Origin: Pseudobutyrivibrio sp.
GTDB lineage: Bacteria; Bacillota; Clostridia; Lachnospirales; Lachnospiraceae
DNA: 64,000 nucleotides
NCBI RefSeq assembly: GCF_015057185.1
Contig: NZ_SVEV01000018.1
Location: forward strand, 1 to 64,000
Direction: 5' to 3'
Below are positions 1 through 8,612 of this stretch, piece after piece (within the stretch, counting starts at the first letter, position 1; each line of letters starts with the position of its first letter). The notes beneath the pieces are model-generated. The model searched no databases and had not been told where the DNA came from. It saw only the letters and a list, made by a program, of their open reading frames with translations. The position numbers and the translations under genes are program-made.

Positions 1-12
1 GTCTTTAGACTC

Positions 13-75
13 CAGTGCCGGTAACAAGCCCTTATAGGGCTAGAACAAACCACCGGCTAAGCCGGTGGTTTTGAT
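13..75. other. Two adjacent hairpins at window edge
   Basis: Two inverted repeats follow each other: AGCCC-TTAT-AGGGCT (about 27-41) and a strong AACCACCGGC-TTA/TAA-GCCGGTGGTT dyad (about 48-71) followed by TTTTGATTTT. The second is terminator-like for a gene reaching in from the left, and it lies just downstream of the stop of the minus-strand GGDEF gene. Two consecutive subterminal hairpins also resemble the ends of IS200/IS605 elements; no transposase is inside the window, so that reading cannot be tested here. Confidence 0.45.
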
Positions 76-76
76 T

Positions 77-1684
77 TTAAGAAACTATCTTGATTATTTT
101 ATTATCAAGGTCTTTACGTTTATGAATAAGAGCAGCGCCAGCTTTGCCATTGTTTTTGACATGATAAAGGGCATAATCAGCAGAGTTAAGATAATCCCAA
201 GCTCTGTTAAGAGGTTCAGGAACACGGTTTACGATTCCTTGGGAAACGCTAAGGTTTTCAAGATTGAGCTCCTGACCAATTTTTGCAATACACTTTTGTA
301 TTTTTAATGCTACATCAAGGATTTCTTCGTCGGTCATATCATAGTAATAAACTACGAATTCATCTCCGCCATAACGAGCTATGAAAATTTTGTCGTCGAT
401 TAATTCTTTGAATTCACGTCCCATTGCAGACAGCAGTTCATCACCTTTCGAATGACCGTAGCAATCGTTAACTTGTTTGAAAAAGTCAACGTCCATCATT
501 TCTACGCCAAGTCGTTTTTTATCCTTGTCTGCCATAACGAACAATTCGTCGATTACCTTATTGAGCTTTGCTCTGTTTGATAAACCTGTGAGTGCATCAG
601 TCTCAGCTGCCTCCGTCAGGAATATGTTGGCAGTCTTTTGCTTTTCCAAATCAAGTCGGAGGTGAAGAGTAGTCAAAAATGATTTTTTAGAATCATCATT
701 CTTCATAGAAGAGTACTCGTAGTATTGGTAAGCAGCTTCCATCATCTTTTGAGCATTTCCAATTTTTTTGTACATGGATATTTTGAACTCGGCCATAATC
801 ATATGTAGATTGATTAATTCTCCGTCGATTTTCTTTTCATCCATTCTAGAGAAGGCTTTCTCTAATTCGTCGTACTCTTCATCGTTGAGCATCATTTCCA
901 CAAAATCTACAGCTTCTTCGTAGTAGGTGACGAGGTCATCACAGCTATAGAAAGCTTCTTTACAGAGCTCTTTGTATTTTAGTGTCTCTGTAGTATTTCC
1001 GATTTTGTTGTAGTAAACCCATAAGCTGATACGGACATCAAATCGATCTGCATAATGTGGGCATTTAGTAATTAGTCTTTTGAGATTAGCTACTGAATTA
1101 TCTGCCTTATCCTGTTCCTCTAGCATAAGAAAGAGCTTGGTGGTAAGTGTGTACACACATTGTAATAGTTCATCTTTAAACTCATCATCTTTGATACAAT
1201 CGCAACATTCTAATACTCTGTTGTGATATTGTACAGCCTCTCTGAGAGCGCCCATTTCGTGACACAATGATGCTAAATTTTCACAAGCTATAGCCTCTGG
1301 CAGATATAATCGATGCTCTCTTGCAACAGAAATTGCATTCATGAAATTCTCAAGGCTATATAAAAACTGACCCTGAGTACGGTAGATGATACCAAGCTCG
1401 TTATAAGAGCGGGCAATAAGCAAATGCTCATCAGTCTTAGCTAAATTCTGAATGCCTGATGATAGATAATATAAAGCCTGATAGTAATCGTCGCACATAC
1501 AATATGCATCACCAAGAATACAGTTAGCAAAGCTCTTTAAATCAGAGTTGCTTGAGTTAGCAGTTAAATCATATAATTTTTTTGCTAACTCCACGTGTGT
1601 TGCGTTATCTCGTTTTCTAATTGATTCGATTTTTTCTAGTATTTCAAGTACCTTCGGACTTTTGAAGCAACCAATATTATTCAT
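77..1684 (-). CDS. TPR-repeat protein with C-terminal GGDEF domain (probable diguanylate cyclase)
   Basis: The protein has 535 residues and no signal peptide or membrane segment, so it is probably cytosolic. About residues 1-350 are helical repeats of TPR type (recurring A/Y/G pairs such as ARSYNELGIIYRTQGQF), a usual protein-binding or sensory module. The C-terminal 170 residues form a GGDEF domain, starting at DALTGLSNR and carrying an intact YGGDEF active-site motif near residues 437-442, so synthesis of cyclic di-GMP from GTP is expected. The product-inhibition site (RxxD, nine residues before the motif) is absent: the matching residues are D and I, suggesting no feedback inhibition. The ATG at 1684 is preceded by a GAGGGAATT-type ribosome site. 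The gene stands alone, with its own terminator region to the left. Confidence 0.88.
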   Translation of the reverse strand: MNNIGCFKSPKVLEILEKIESIRKRDNATHVELAKKLYDLTANSSNSDLKSFANCILGDAYCMCDDYYQALYYLSSGIQNLAKTDEHLLIARSYNELGIIYRTQGQFLYSLENFMNAISVAREHRLYLPEAIACENLASLCHEMGALREAVQYHNRVLECCDCIKDDEFKDELLQCVYTLTTKLFLMLEEQDKADNSVANLKRLITKCPHYADRFDVRISLWVYYNKIGNTTETLKYKELCKEAFYSCDDLVTYYEEAVDFVEMMLNDEEYDELEKAFSRMDEKKIDGELINLHMIMAEFKISMYKKIGNAQKMMEAAYQYYEYSSMKNDDSKKSFLTTLHLRLDLEKQKTANIFLTEAAETDALTGLSNRAKLNKVIDELFVMADKDKKRLGVEMMDVDFFKQVNDCYGHSKGDELLSAMGREFKELIDDKIFIARYGGDEFVVYYYDMTDEEILDVALKIQKCIAKIGQELNLENLSVSQGIVNRVPEPLNRAWDYLNSADYALYHVKNNGKAGAALIHKRKDLDNKIIKIVS

Positions 1685-1850
1685 AATTCCCTCTTAATTA
1701 TTCTCACCCATTTGTTATGTGATTCACATAAAATACACATTTTGATAATTATATAATAAATGTATGCGTTATTCTATATGAAAATTATGGAATATGAGGA
1801 TTTTTTTAACATATTTCACAGAATGTAGTCGAACTTTAGTAGAGAAAAGC

Positions 1851-1880
1851 AAAAAAAAGCATCGACTCACATCGATGCTA
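1851..1880 (-). terminator. Rho-independent terminator of tRNA-Lys
   Basis: Read on the minus strand, AGCATCGA-TGTGAG-TCGATGCT is followed by eight T residues. It lies immediately downstream of the tRNA-Lys gene. Confidence 0.85.
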
Positions 1881-1886
1881 AGAAAA

Positions 1887-1959
1887 TGCGCGACCAGGGG
1901 TTCGAACCCTGGACACCCTGATTAAGAGTCAGGTGCTCTGCCAGCTGAGCTAGTCGCGC
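1887..1959 (-). tRNA. tRNA-Lys (anticodon CTT)
   Basis: The minus strand folds into a canonical cloverleaf of 73 nt. The seven-pair acceptor stem is GCGCGAC/GTCGCGC, the D arm is AGCTCAGCTGG, the anticodon loop is CTCTTAA with anticodon CTT, and the T arm is CAGGGGTTCGAACCCTG. The CCA end is not encoded. It is a single tRNA, not part of an array, and has its own terminator. Confidence 0.96.
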
Positions 1960-2149
1960 ATATGTGCTACTGAGAAACAGCAACGGAATATATTATATAT
2001 GGTTTTCAAAATTTTGCAAGCCCTATTAAGAAAAATGTATAAAAATTGGAAACTGTGGACATGCGTAGCAAAGCTTGATTAAATTGCACACAATTGATAT
2101 AATGCATCATAATGAAACTAGTAACAGTATTTTTTAGAGAGGTAAAAAA

Positions 2150-2968
2150 ATGGGAGACTTTTTAGATTTAGCAAAGGCTAGAAGAAGTGTACGCACTTTT
2201 GATGGTAATCAGGTTGATGAGCAAATTCTTGATCAGCTTAAGGCACATGCTGACAAGATTGAGAATCCATATGGTAAGAAAATTAGATTTGTCTTTTTAG
2301 ATGCAAAATCAAATAATCTTTCAAGCCCTGTTTTGTCAGGTGAAAAGCTATATGTAACTGCAGTGATGGAACCAGGCGAGAATGCTGAAGAAGCATATGG
2401 TTATGCCTTTGAGGATCTGTTAATGAAGGCTCATGAATTAGGACTTGGTACTGTTTGGATCGGTGGAACAATGCCTAGAGATAAGTTTGAGGCAGCCTCT
2501 AAGCTTGCGGAAAATGAAGTTATGCCATGTGTTAGTCCAATTGGTGTTGCTGCCAAGAGCATGTCGCTTAAAGAAGGTCTTATGAGAAAGGGTGTTAAAG
2601 CTGACAAGAGATTCGATTTTGACAAGCTATTCTTCGAAGGTAGTTTCGAGAATGGAATGTCCGAAGATAGAGCAGAAGAGCTTGGACTTAAGAGGGCGTT
2701 AGAGGCAGTGAGAATAGCTCCATCAGCTGTAAATAAGCAACCATGGAGAGTTGTAGTGATTGACGATGTTGCTCATTTCTTTATCAAGCATGACAGGGGC
2801 TATGATAATGGTACATATGATTTACAGAAGATTGACCTTGGAATTGGTATGTATCATTTTGAGTCTCAGCTTAAGTGCGAGGGTAAGAATGTAACATTAG
2901 AATTAAATAATCCAGGAATTGAGCTGGAAAAAGGCGTAGATTACGTTGCATCATTTAGAATTGCTTAA
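2150..2968 (+). CDS. Nitroreductase-family flavoprotein (TM1586 type)
   Basis: The 272-residue protein has the hallmarks of the nitroreductase superfamily: an N-terminal FMN-contacting ARRSVRTF segment at residues 9-16, a central LGLGTVWIGG stretch, and a C-terminal PSAVNKQPWRVV segment near residue 190 that usually contacts flavin and closes the active site. Its order and length fit the 'putative TM nitroreductase' subfamily, in which two half-domains lie in one chain. It probably binds FMN and reduces nitro compounds, quinones or similar acceptors with NAD(P)H; the substrate is unknown. AGAGAGGT lies 7 nt before the ATG. It is monocistronic, convergent with the LysR gene across a shared terminator. 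Confidence 0.87.
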   Translation: MGDFLDLAKARRSVRTFDGNQVDEQILDQLKAHADKIENPYGKKIRFVFLDAKSNNLSSPVLSGEKLYVTAVMEPGENAEEAYGYAFEDLLMKAHELGLGTVWIGGTMPRDKFEAASKLAENEVMPCVSPIGVAAKSMSLKEGLMRKGVKADKRFDFDKLFFEGSFENGMSEDRAEELGLKRALEAVRIAPSAVNKQPWRVVVIDDVAHFFIKHDRGYDNGTYDLQKIDLGIGMYHFESQLKCEGKNVTLELNNPGIELEKGVDYVASFRIA

Positions 2969-2983
2969 TAAGGATAATATGTT

Positions 2984-3016
2984 AAGGCAGGGCATTTGAA
3001 GTGCTCTGCCTTATTT
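2984..3016. terminator. Bidirectional terminator between nitroreductase and LysR genes
   Basis: AAGGCAG and CTGCCTT arms enclose an imperfect stem (GGGCA ... TGC) between two convergent genes, with T-rich flanks on both sides. Confidence 0.7.
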
Positions 3017-3017
3017 G

Positions 3018-3917
3018 TCATTTACAAAAATTCTTAAGAATATCTATGTAGTGCTGGGTAAGGGTGGATTGAGGTATACCCGAAGGTAAAATATAACCAA
3101 TTTCCATATAGTCGTTCACATCAAGAGGTTTGGAAATTATGTGTGGACCATTAAGCTCTTCACTGATAACACCGCTACAAATCGTGTAGCCATTTAGTCC
3201 AACTAGCAAATTGAAAAGAGTGGCACGGTCTCTTACGATGATTTCCTTATCTGAATCGATAGTGCTGAGTATTTCCTCTGAAAAATAAAAGGAATTGTGG
3301 CTACCTTGCTCATAGGCTAGTCTTGGGTATGTTACAAGATCATCTAAAGTGATAGTTTTTTTCTTTGCCAAAGGACTGTTTTTTCCAATGAAAACATGTG
3401 GCTTAGCCTTGAAAAGGGGATTAAATACTAGTCCATGATCTCTGAGGGTCTTACGAATAACAGTCTCATTAAATGTATTGAGATATAATACGCCAATTTC
3501 GCTACGGCGATGGGCAACATCGTCGATAATATCATAGGTTTGTGTTTCTCTCATATGGAATTCGTATTTATCACCGCCATAAGTTTTTAGCAACTCTACA
3601 AAAGCTTCAACAACGAAGGAATAATGCTGAGCTGATACGCAAAAGCGTTGTTTTCCATGGTCTGCACCAGCGTATCTCTCCTCGATAAGGTTGGCTTGTT
3701 CAAGAAGCTGCCTTGCATATCCTAAAAATTCATCCCCCTCTGGAGTAATCTCTATTCCCTTATTCGAACGATAGAAAATAGTAATGTTGTATTCCTTTTC
3801 TAAATCCTTAATTGCAGAGGTCAAACTTGGTTGGGCTATAAATAATTGCTTGGCAGCCTCTGTTATGTTGCCTGTTTTTGCTACTGTTACCGCATATTTT
3901 AGTTGTTTCAGTGTCAT
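3018..3917 (-). CDS. LysR-family transcriptional regulator
   Basis: The 299-residue protein starts with a classical LysR winged helix-turn-helix (MTLKQLKYAVTVAKTGNITE, then AAKQLFIAQPSLTSAIKDLE, residues 1-60), followed by a periplasmic-binding-protein-like effector domain (about 90-295). It is transcribed divergently from the MetE-like methyltransferase gene, with 148 bp between them holding a perfect T-N11-A dyad, so control of that gene and of itself is likely. By analogy with other LysR/MetE pairs the effector may be a methionine-pathway metabolite; this is not shown by the sequence. It ends in the terminator shared with the nitroreductase gene. Confidence 0.92.
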   Translation of the reverse strand: MTLKQLKYAVTVAKTGNITEAAKQLFIAQPSLTSAIKDLEKEYNITIFYRSNKGIEITPEGDEFLGYARQLLEQANLIEERYAGADHGKQRFCVSAQHYSFVVEAFVELLKTYGGDKYEFHMRETQTYDIIDDVAHRRSEIGVLYLNTFNETVIRKTLRDHGLVFNPLFKAKPHVFIGKNSPLAKKKTITLDDLVTYPRLAYEQGSHNSFYFSEEILSTIDSDKEIIVRDRATLFNLLVGLNGYTICSGVISEELNGPHIISKPLDVNDYMEIGYILPSGIPQSTLTQHYIDILKNFCK

Positions 3918-3961
3918 TTCTAAACCTCACTATAAATATTAGTTATTATTATAGCTATTGC

Positions 3962-4029
3962 CATAGAAAATATCTATGATGCAATGCTAGTTTTTTGTAT
4001 TTTGCCTATCTACTTAGTAGGCATATAAT
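3962..4029 (+). promoter_or_regulatory. LysR box and promoter of the MetE-like gene
   Basis: CATAGAAAATATCTATG (3962-3978) is a perfect dyad with T-N11-A spacing, the classical LysR-type binding pattern. It sits just upstream of a promoter with -35 TTGCCT (4002-4007), a 16-bp spacer and -10 TATAAT (4024-4029). A second dyad, GCCTA-N9-TAGGC (4004-4022), overlaps the promoter. This is the usual arrangement of recall and activation sites for a LysR activator. Confidence 0.65.
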
Positions 4030-4065
4030 TCTTCTCATAATTAGTAACAGAGAAGGAGAGAAAAT

Positions 4066-5178
4066 ATGAGCGTAGTTAATATTCCAGGGAAATATGATTT
4101 TGTAGGAAGTTTTTTAAGACCAGAGGCATTAAAGAATGCAAAGGCTTCATATGTGGCAGGCAAGCTTTCAGAAGAAGAATACAACAAGGTTATTGAGGAA
4201 GAAATCACAAAGGTTGTAGCAAAACAGAAGGAGCTAGGGTTTCACATCATCACAGATGGTGAGTTTAGAAGAAGCTTTTGGCATCTGGATTTTATGTGGG
4301 GACTTGAGGGAGTAGCTCATGAAAATAATGGAAGAGGTGTAAATTTTGATGCGGAATTAGCTCTTTTGGATGATACTTTCTTAGTGGGTAAGATTAAAGC
4401 TAAGGCGCATCCATTTGTAGAATATTTTAAGTTTTTAAAGCAGTTTGAGGACGAAAATACTATTGCTAAATATACTATTCCAGCACCTGCACAGACATAT
4501 CAGCAGATGATTGTGCCTGGAAATTATGAGGTAACACGAAAGTTCTATCCAACAAATGAAGAATTAATTCACGATATTGGGATTGCTTATCAGGACATTA
4601 TTAAGCAGTTTTATGAGGCAGGATGTAGAAATTTGCAGTTAGATGATTGTACTTGGGGTGCAATAGTTGGTGATGCGGCAAAGCAGAGATATAAGTCTCT
4701 TGGTGTAGATTTAGAAGAGGTAAAACAGCAGCTTTTAGATGTGAATAATCTTGCATTGGAAAATAAACCAGAAGATATGGTTATAACATCTCATATCTGC
4801 AGGGGAAATTATCACTCTACATTCTTCAATAGTGGAGCGTATGATTCTGTTGCGGACTATGTTTTTGCCCAGGAAAATGTAAATGCGTTATTCTTAGAGT
4901 ATGATGATGCTAGATCAGGTGGGTTCGCGCCACTTGCTAAGGTGTCAGAGGATAAAACCGTTGTGCTGGGATTGATAACTACAAAGACTCCAAAGCTAGA
5001 GGATAAGGAAGTAATAAAGAAACGTATTTATGAAGCGGCAAAATATATTCCACTTGAAAGATTATGTTTAAGCCCTCAGTGTGGTTTTGCATCTTGTGAA
5101 ATTGGAAATAAGCTCACAGAAGAAGAGCAGTGGGCAAAGCTTGCATTAGTAAAGGAAATTGCTGAGGAAGTATTTTAA
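4066..5178 (+). CDS. MetE-like cobalamin-independent methionine synthase family protein
   Basis: The protein has 370 residues, the length of the catalytic half of MetE (YxjG/YxjH type), not the 750-residue full enzyme. Zinc-site residues are in place: H243 and C245 in SHICRGN, an acidic residue in LEYDDARSG (E278) and C339 in SPQCGFAS. The N-terminal DFVGSFLRP and ITDGEFRR segments match the same family. Such short forms transfer methyl groups to thiols such as homocysteine; whether the donor is methyltetrahydrofolate or another methyl compound cannot be read from the sequence, since the N-terminal folate-binding half of MetE is missing. AGAAGGAGAG precedes the ATG. Divergent from a LysR regulator that probably controls it; no SAM or T-box riboswitch is seen in the leader. 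Confidence 0.88.
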   Translation: MSVVNIPGKYDFVGSFLRPEALKNAKASYVAGKLSEEEYNKVIEEEITKVVAKQKELGFHIITDGEFRRSFWHLDFMWGLEGVAHENNGRGVNFDAELALLDDTFLVGKIKAKAHPFVEYFKFLKQFEDENTIAKYTIPAPAQTYQQMIVPGNYEVTRKFYPTNEELIHDIGIAYQDIIKQFYEAGCRNLQLDDCTWGAIVGDAAKQRYKSLGVDLEEVKQQLLDVNNLALENKPEDMVITSHICRGNYHSTFFNSGAYDSVADYVFAQENVNALFLEYDDARSGGFAPLAKVSEDKTVVLGLITTKTPKLEDKEVIKKRIYEAAKYIPLERLCLSPQCGFASCEIGNKLTEEEQWAKLALVKEIAEEVF

Positions 5179-5190
5179 TAGAAATATAAT

Positions 5191-5223
5191 AGGGAGACCA
5201 TTTTTACATGGTCTCCCTATACT
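5191..5223. terminator. Bidirectional terminator
   Basis: AGGGAGACCAT-TTTTAC-ATGGTCTCCCT forms an 11-bp stem between the convergent MetE-like and phosphatase genes. T-rich tracts are modest on both sides. Confidence 0.75.
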
Positions 5224-5224
5224 G

Positions 5225-6007
5225 TTAATGACGTTGGTCTGTATTTTCGAAGGTTTCGCAAAATCTTGCAGAAAATGACGGTGATTCATTCCCAATAGAC
5301 AAGTGGCTAATGTCGCCGACTCGAAGTGTTCTAAAAATGGCGATTCCCTTCTGACGCTCCTCTGTTACGGCTTCTGTAATAGAGGTTGGAGCTAGTGCTG
5401 TGAATTGGAGAGGAACAAATGGGGATACATTCCATAGTCTCGAAAGAAGCACGCTTGTAATGCCGTAATGGCAGAAGAATGCAACTGTTTTTTCATTTCC
5501 GTGTTCAACTGAATAGGTTAAGCCATTTCTTTTGTAGCCATGCTGTGAAAGTAGTTCATCAAAATTGGCAATTACATTGTCATATATTGGTAGGACGTTG
5601 CTACCCTCAAATAGAGGAGAATCCTTCCAAGCATTTGTATCAAATAATTCTGGATGATTACCGTAATAGGATGGCAACATGTCCCACATGATACGTGGAT
5701 TATATTTACCAGTGGTTTCATCAATTACTAATTCTGTTTTGTAGGCTTCTCTGGCGGCTTCTGATATATTGGCATCGATTTTGCCAGGGAACTCTCTAAG
5801 CCAGTCTAAAGTGGTGCCAGTGATGCCAAGGGCATCTAGACAGTAGGATGCAGTGTCTTGTGCTCTGCCAAGTGGCGAAATGTATGCTTCATCAATGTGA
5901 TATCTCTTGATATAGTCTGCCAATAAACTAGCTTCTTTATGACCCTTTTCAGTAAGTGTGTCATTTACGTAGTCAGGATCGCCATGTCTTATAAATAAAA
6001 GTCTCAT
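5225..6007 (-). CDS. Histidine phosphatase superfamily protein
   Basis: The start used here is the ATG at 6007, giving MRLLFIRHGDPDY, because TAAGGAGA lies 5-8 nt before it; the longer frame from 6031 has no ribosome site. The 260-residue product opens with the RHG motif whose His becomes phosphorylated (residues 6-8), has the SPLGRAQDTA segment with the second catalytic Arg near residue 46, and a C-terminal FFCHYGI containing the second His. These define the phosphoglycerate-mutase-like branch 1. Substrate is not predictable. The C-terminal extension (after the FCHYG motif, about 80 residues) is longer than in small CobC-type enzymes. Convergent with the MetE-like gene. Confidence 0.88.
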   Translation of the reverse strand: MRLLFIRHGDPDYVNDTLTEKGHKEASLLADYIKRYHIDEAYISPLGRAQDTASYCLDALGITGTTLDWLREFPGKIDANISEAAREAYKTELVIDETTGKYNPRIMWDMLPSYYGNHPELFDTNAWKDSPLFEGSNVLPIYDNVIANFDELLSQHGYKRNGLTYSVEHGNEKTVAFFCHYGITSVLLSRLWNVSPFVPLQFTALAPTSITEAVTEERQKGIAIFRTLRVGDISHLSIGNESPSFSARFCETFENTDQRH

Positions 6008-6061
6008 ATCTGTCTCCTTATCGTCAACCAATTATAACATAAGGAAAACTGTAGAGTTGTA

Positions 6062-6805
6062 TTATTCTGTGATTGAATTTAGGTATTCAATAGGTGATAT
6101 TTTTTCAATTTTTTTGAAAAGGCGAGAAAAGTAATATGGATCCTTGAAACCACATTTTTCTGCTATTTCTTTTATGGTTAGTTCATCACCATGGCGACGC
6201 ATAAGGGCTTTTGCGTAATCTATCTTAAGATTATGCAGAAAGGTTATAGGTGTAACGCCTATGGTTTCCTTGAACAGCTTCCTAAAATGATTGATGCTGT
6301 AACCACTCTCCGAAATGAGACGGGTGTAATCATACTCAGGATTGGTATAGTTGCTTGTCATGTCATCAATAAAAGCGGATATGACTGGATTGACATCACT
6401 TACTATTAATCCCATGGAGGTGATAGTTTCAAAAATAAGGTGATTTAAGGCACTTTTTACTGCTGTTTTGCGAGGTAGCTGCATACCCTCGATATCCATA
6501 CCTAAATAGAATAGTCTTCGAATTAAATCTGATTGACTAGCAGGAAAGATTCCAGGTGTTGTTTGGGTAATAAGCATATCTCTAAGTTGCATAAGACCCA
6601 GCACGATGCCATTATCGCTTTCAACTAAAAGATCAGCCAGTTCCCCAGCGGGAAGTGACAGGATATTATGAGGTAAAAGAGCCAGTTCTGTTGTTCCGAT
6701 TTTAATTGTTCCTTTTCCGCTTATTACTAGTACATATTGAAAGTATTCTCTGTGAAAAATGTTTTGTCCATTAGCATAGTTAATAATATTGAAATCAATT
6801 ACCAT
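6062..6805 (-). CDS. AraC-family transcriptional regulator
   Basis: The 247-residue protein has an N-terminal cupin-like sensor (about residues 15-90; ISGKGTIKIG, LLPHNILSLPAGE) and a C-terminal pair of helix-turn-helix motifs (about 150-247). The signature GYSINHFRKLFKETIGVTP and the typical CGFKDPYYFSRLFKK close the domain. Such proteins normally sense sugars or related metabolites. It is divergent from the sialate O-acetylesterase gene with 160 bp between them, so it is the obvious candidate activator of that gene. Confidence 0.93.
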   Translation of the reverse strand: MVIDFNIINYANGQNIFHREYFQYVLVISGKGTIKIGTTELALLPHNILSLPAGELADLLVESDNGIVLGLMQLRDMLITQTTPGIFPASQSDLIRRLFYLGMDIEGMQLPRKTAVKSALNHLIFETITSMGLIVSDVNPVISAFIDDMTSNYTNPEYDYTRLISESGYSINHFRKLFKETIGVTPITFLHNLKIDYAKALMRRHGDELTIKEIAEKCGFKDPYYFSRLFKKIEKISPIEYLNSITE

Positions 6806-6889
6806 TTTATCCCCCTTAGAGTTGATCGTTCATGGATAATAATATGATTATACAAGTGAAATGTCCATCTAAATGAAGTGGTTTAAACA

Positions 6890-6944
6890 TTTTAATTATA
6901 TATCAATATTTATATAATTTCCGCAGAAATTCATTTGAAATGAA
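6890..6944 (+). promoter_or_regulatory. Promoter region of the esterase gene with a palindrome
   Basis: A -10 TATAAT (6913-6918) lacks a good -35, as expected for an AraC-activated promoter. TTCATTT-G-AAATGAA (6930-6944) is a perfect dyad just after the probable start site. The protein that binds it is unknown. Confidence 0.45.
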
Positions 6945-6965
6945 AAAGGATGAGGAGAAGGAGAG

Positions 6966-8489
6966 ATGGACAAAATGATTTTAAATGTTGCTTCAATATT
7001 TCAAAACGACATGATTTTGCAACGAAATAAACCTGTAGCAGTATGGGGAGAGGCTGGAGCTAAGTCAAAGGTAAAAGTCACAATACAAGGTCAGTCTGTA
7101 GAATGTATAAGCGATGAGAAGGGAAAATGGCTAGTAAATCTCTCAGATTTGAAGGCTTCTGTTAAAGAGGAATTAATTGTAGAGTCTGGGGATGAAAGAA
7201 TTGTTTTAACCGATATTGCAGTGGGAGAGGTGTGGCTTGCAGGTGGACAGTCAAACATGGAATTTTACATGTATTATGACAAGGATTATGAATCAGTATT
7301 GCCACTTTGTAATGATCAACTAATACGATTTTATGATGTCCCAAAAGTTGCATCTGATGAGCACAAGGCACGTTTTTCATACGATTTATTTGGAAAATGG
7401 AGAAAGGCTGATGAGGAGAATTTGAAATATTTTTCCGCTGTGGCTTATTATTTTGCCAAGTCTTTAAAGGACGATTTAAATGTACCAATAGGAATAATTG
7501 GTTGTAACTGGGGAGGCTCCCGTGCAGCATGTTGGATGGACAAGCAAACGGTTGAAAAATATGGTTCCGTATGGCTTCAGGATTATGAAAAGGGATTACT
7601 AGAAATCAAGGACATGGATAGTGAGAGAGAAGCATATTTTTCCTCAGACTTGTCTGATCCAATGAAGGTTTTTGATGATGAGATTAGAAATAAATTGCTG
7701 AGAGGTGTTCCTGAAGAGGAATTATTAAGAATTGTTGCACAATGGCAGGAAAATGGAAATGGACCTGTAATTGGACCATGGCATGAATGGAGACCAACAT
7801 GTCTCTATGAGTATATGATAAAAACCATTGTCCCATTCTCAATCAAAGGCGTAATTTACTATCAGGGAGAAAGCGATGAGAACCATCCAGATATTTATGA
7901 AAATATGTTGGAAGGACTCGTAGGTTGTTGGAGAAAGGCATTTAATCAGGATATACCTTTCATCATGACTATGCTAGCTCCATTTGAGGGAGGCGGAGAG
8001 AATTACGTTGTGCTACGTTCACAGCAGAAATTAGCTACTCAAAGAATCAGTAATTTATGGTGTGCTTCGATAGGTGATGTTGGAAATTCATATGATATTC
8101 ATCCAAAGGAAAAGAGACCAGTTGGAAAACGCTTGGCACTATTGGCAAGAGGTCATGTTTATAATGAGGATGTTTTGTGTGATGCACCTGTTGGTAAGGC
8201 GCTATCATTTGATGAGAACAGACTCATCATCGAATGCGAAAATGTTGATGGTGGGCTCTTCACAAAAGGGGATAGCCTTAATGGATTGCGCGTGTTTGAT
8301 GAGTTAAATAATGAAATTGACAAGAGTACGTACAAGACACTTATCGAAAATAATAAGGTAGAGATAACCTTTGATAAGAGTATAAAAGGAAAAAAGTGTA
8401 GAGTGGAGTATGCACAAGCTCCATATTATGAGGTAAATATTTATAACATGGCTGAAATACCAATGCTTCCATTCGTACTTGAAATATAA
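6966..8489 (+). CDS. Sialate O-acetylesterase / carbohydrate acetylesterase (SASA family)
   Basis: The 507-residue protein starts with a beta-rich segment (residues 1-85: FQNDMILQRNKPVAVWGEA), followed by an SGNH-hydrolase core. The nucleophile Ser is in AGGQSNMEF (S96); YYQGESDEN is the family's second conserved block; D-x-H of SYDIHPKEKRPVG places the catalytic His at 379. Family members remove O-acetyl groups from sialic acids or from plant polysaccharide sugars such as xylan. No signal peptide is visible, so it probably acts on imported oligosaccharides in the cytosol. GGAGAAGGAGAG gives a strong ribosome site. The divergent AraC protein is the likely regulator. Confidence 0.88.
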   Translation: MDKMILNVASIFQNDMILQRNKPVAVWGEAGAKSKVKVTIQGQSVECISDEKGKWLVNLSDLKASVKEELIVESGDERIVLTDIAVGEVWLAGGQSNMEFYMYYDKDYESVLPLCNDQLIRFYDVPKVASDEHKARFSYDLFGKWRKADEENLKYFSAVAYYFAKSLKDDLNVPIGIIGCNWGGSRAACWMDKQTVEKYGSVWLQDYEKGLLEIKDMDSEREAYFSSDLSDPMKVFDDEIRNKLLRGVPEEELLRIVAQWQENGNGPVIGPWHEWRPTCLYEYMIKTIVPFSIKGVIYYQGESDENHPDIYENMLEGLVGCWRKAFNQDIPFIMTMLAPFEGGGENYVVLRSQQKLATQRISNLWCASIGDVGNSYDIHPKEKRPVGKRLALLARGHVYNEDVLCDAPVGKALSFDENRLIIECENVDGGLFTKGDSLNGLRVFDELNNEIDKSTYKTLIENNKVEITFDKSIKGKKCRVEYAQAPYYEVNIYNMAEIPMLPFVLEI

Positions 8490-8612
8490 TAAGACCTTTC
8501 CAACATACTACGACTATATGTTTTTTCTCGTAAATCCATTACAAAAGCTGGAATCAATGGAGTTATCAAGATATAATTATAGTTGTAGTGTTGTTGGGGG
8601 AGGGCCATATTT

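Noticed and set aside
3918-4065. SAM or T-box riboswitch before the MetE-like gene
   Set aside because: The leader is about 35 nt after the predicted promoter and lacks the conserved sequences.
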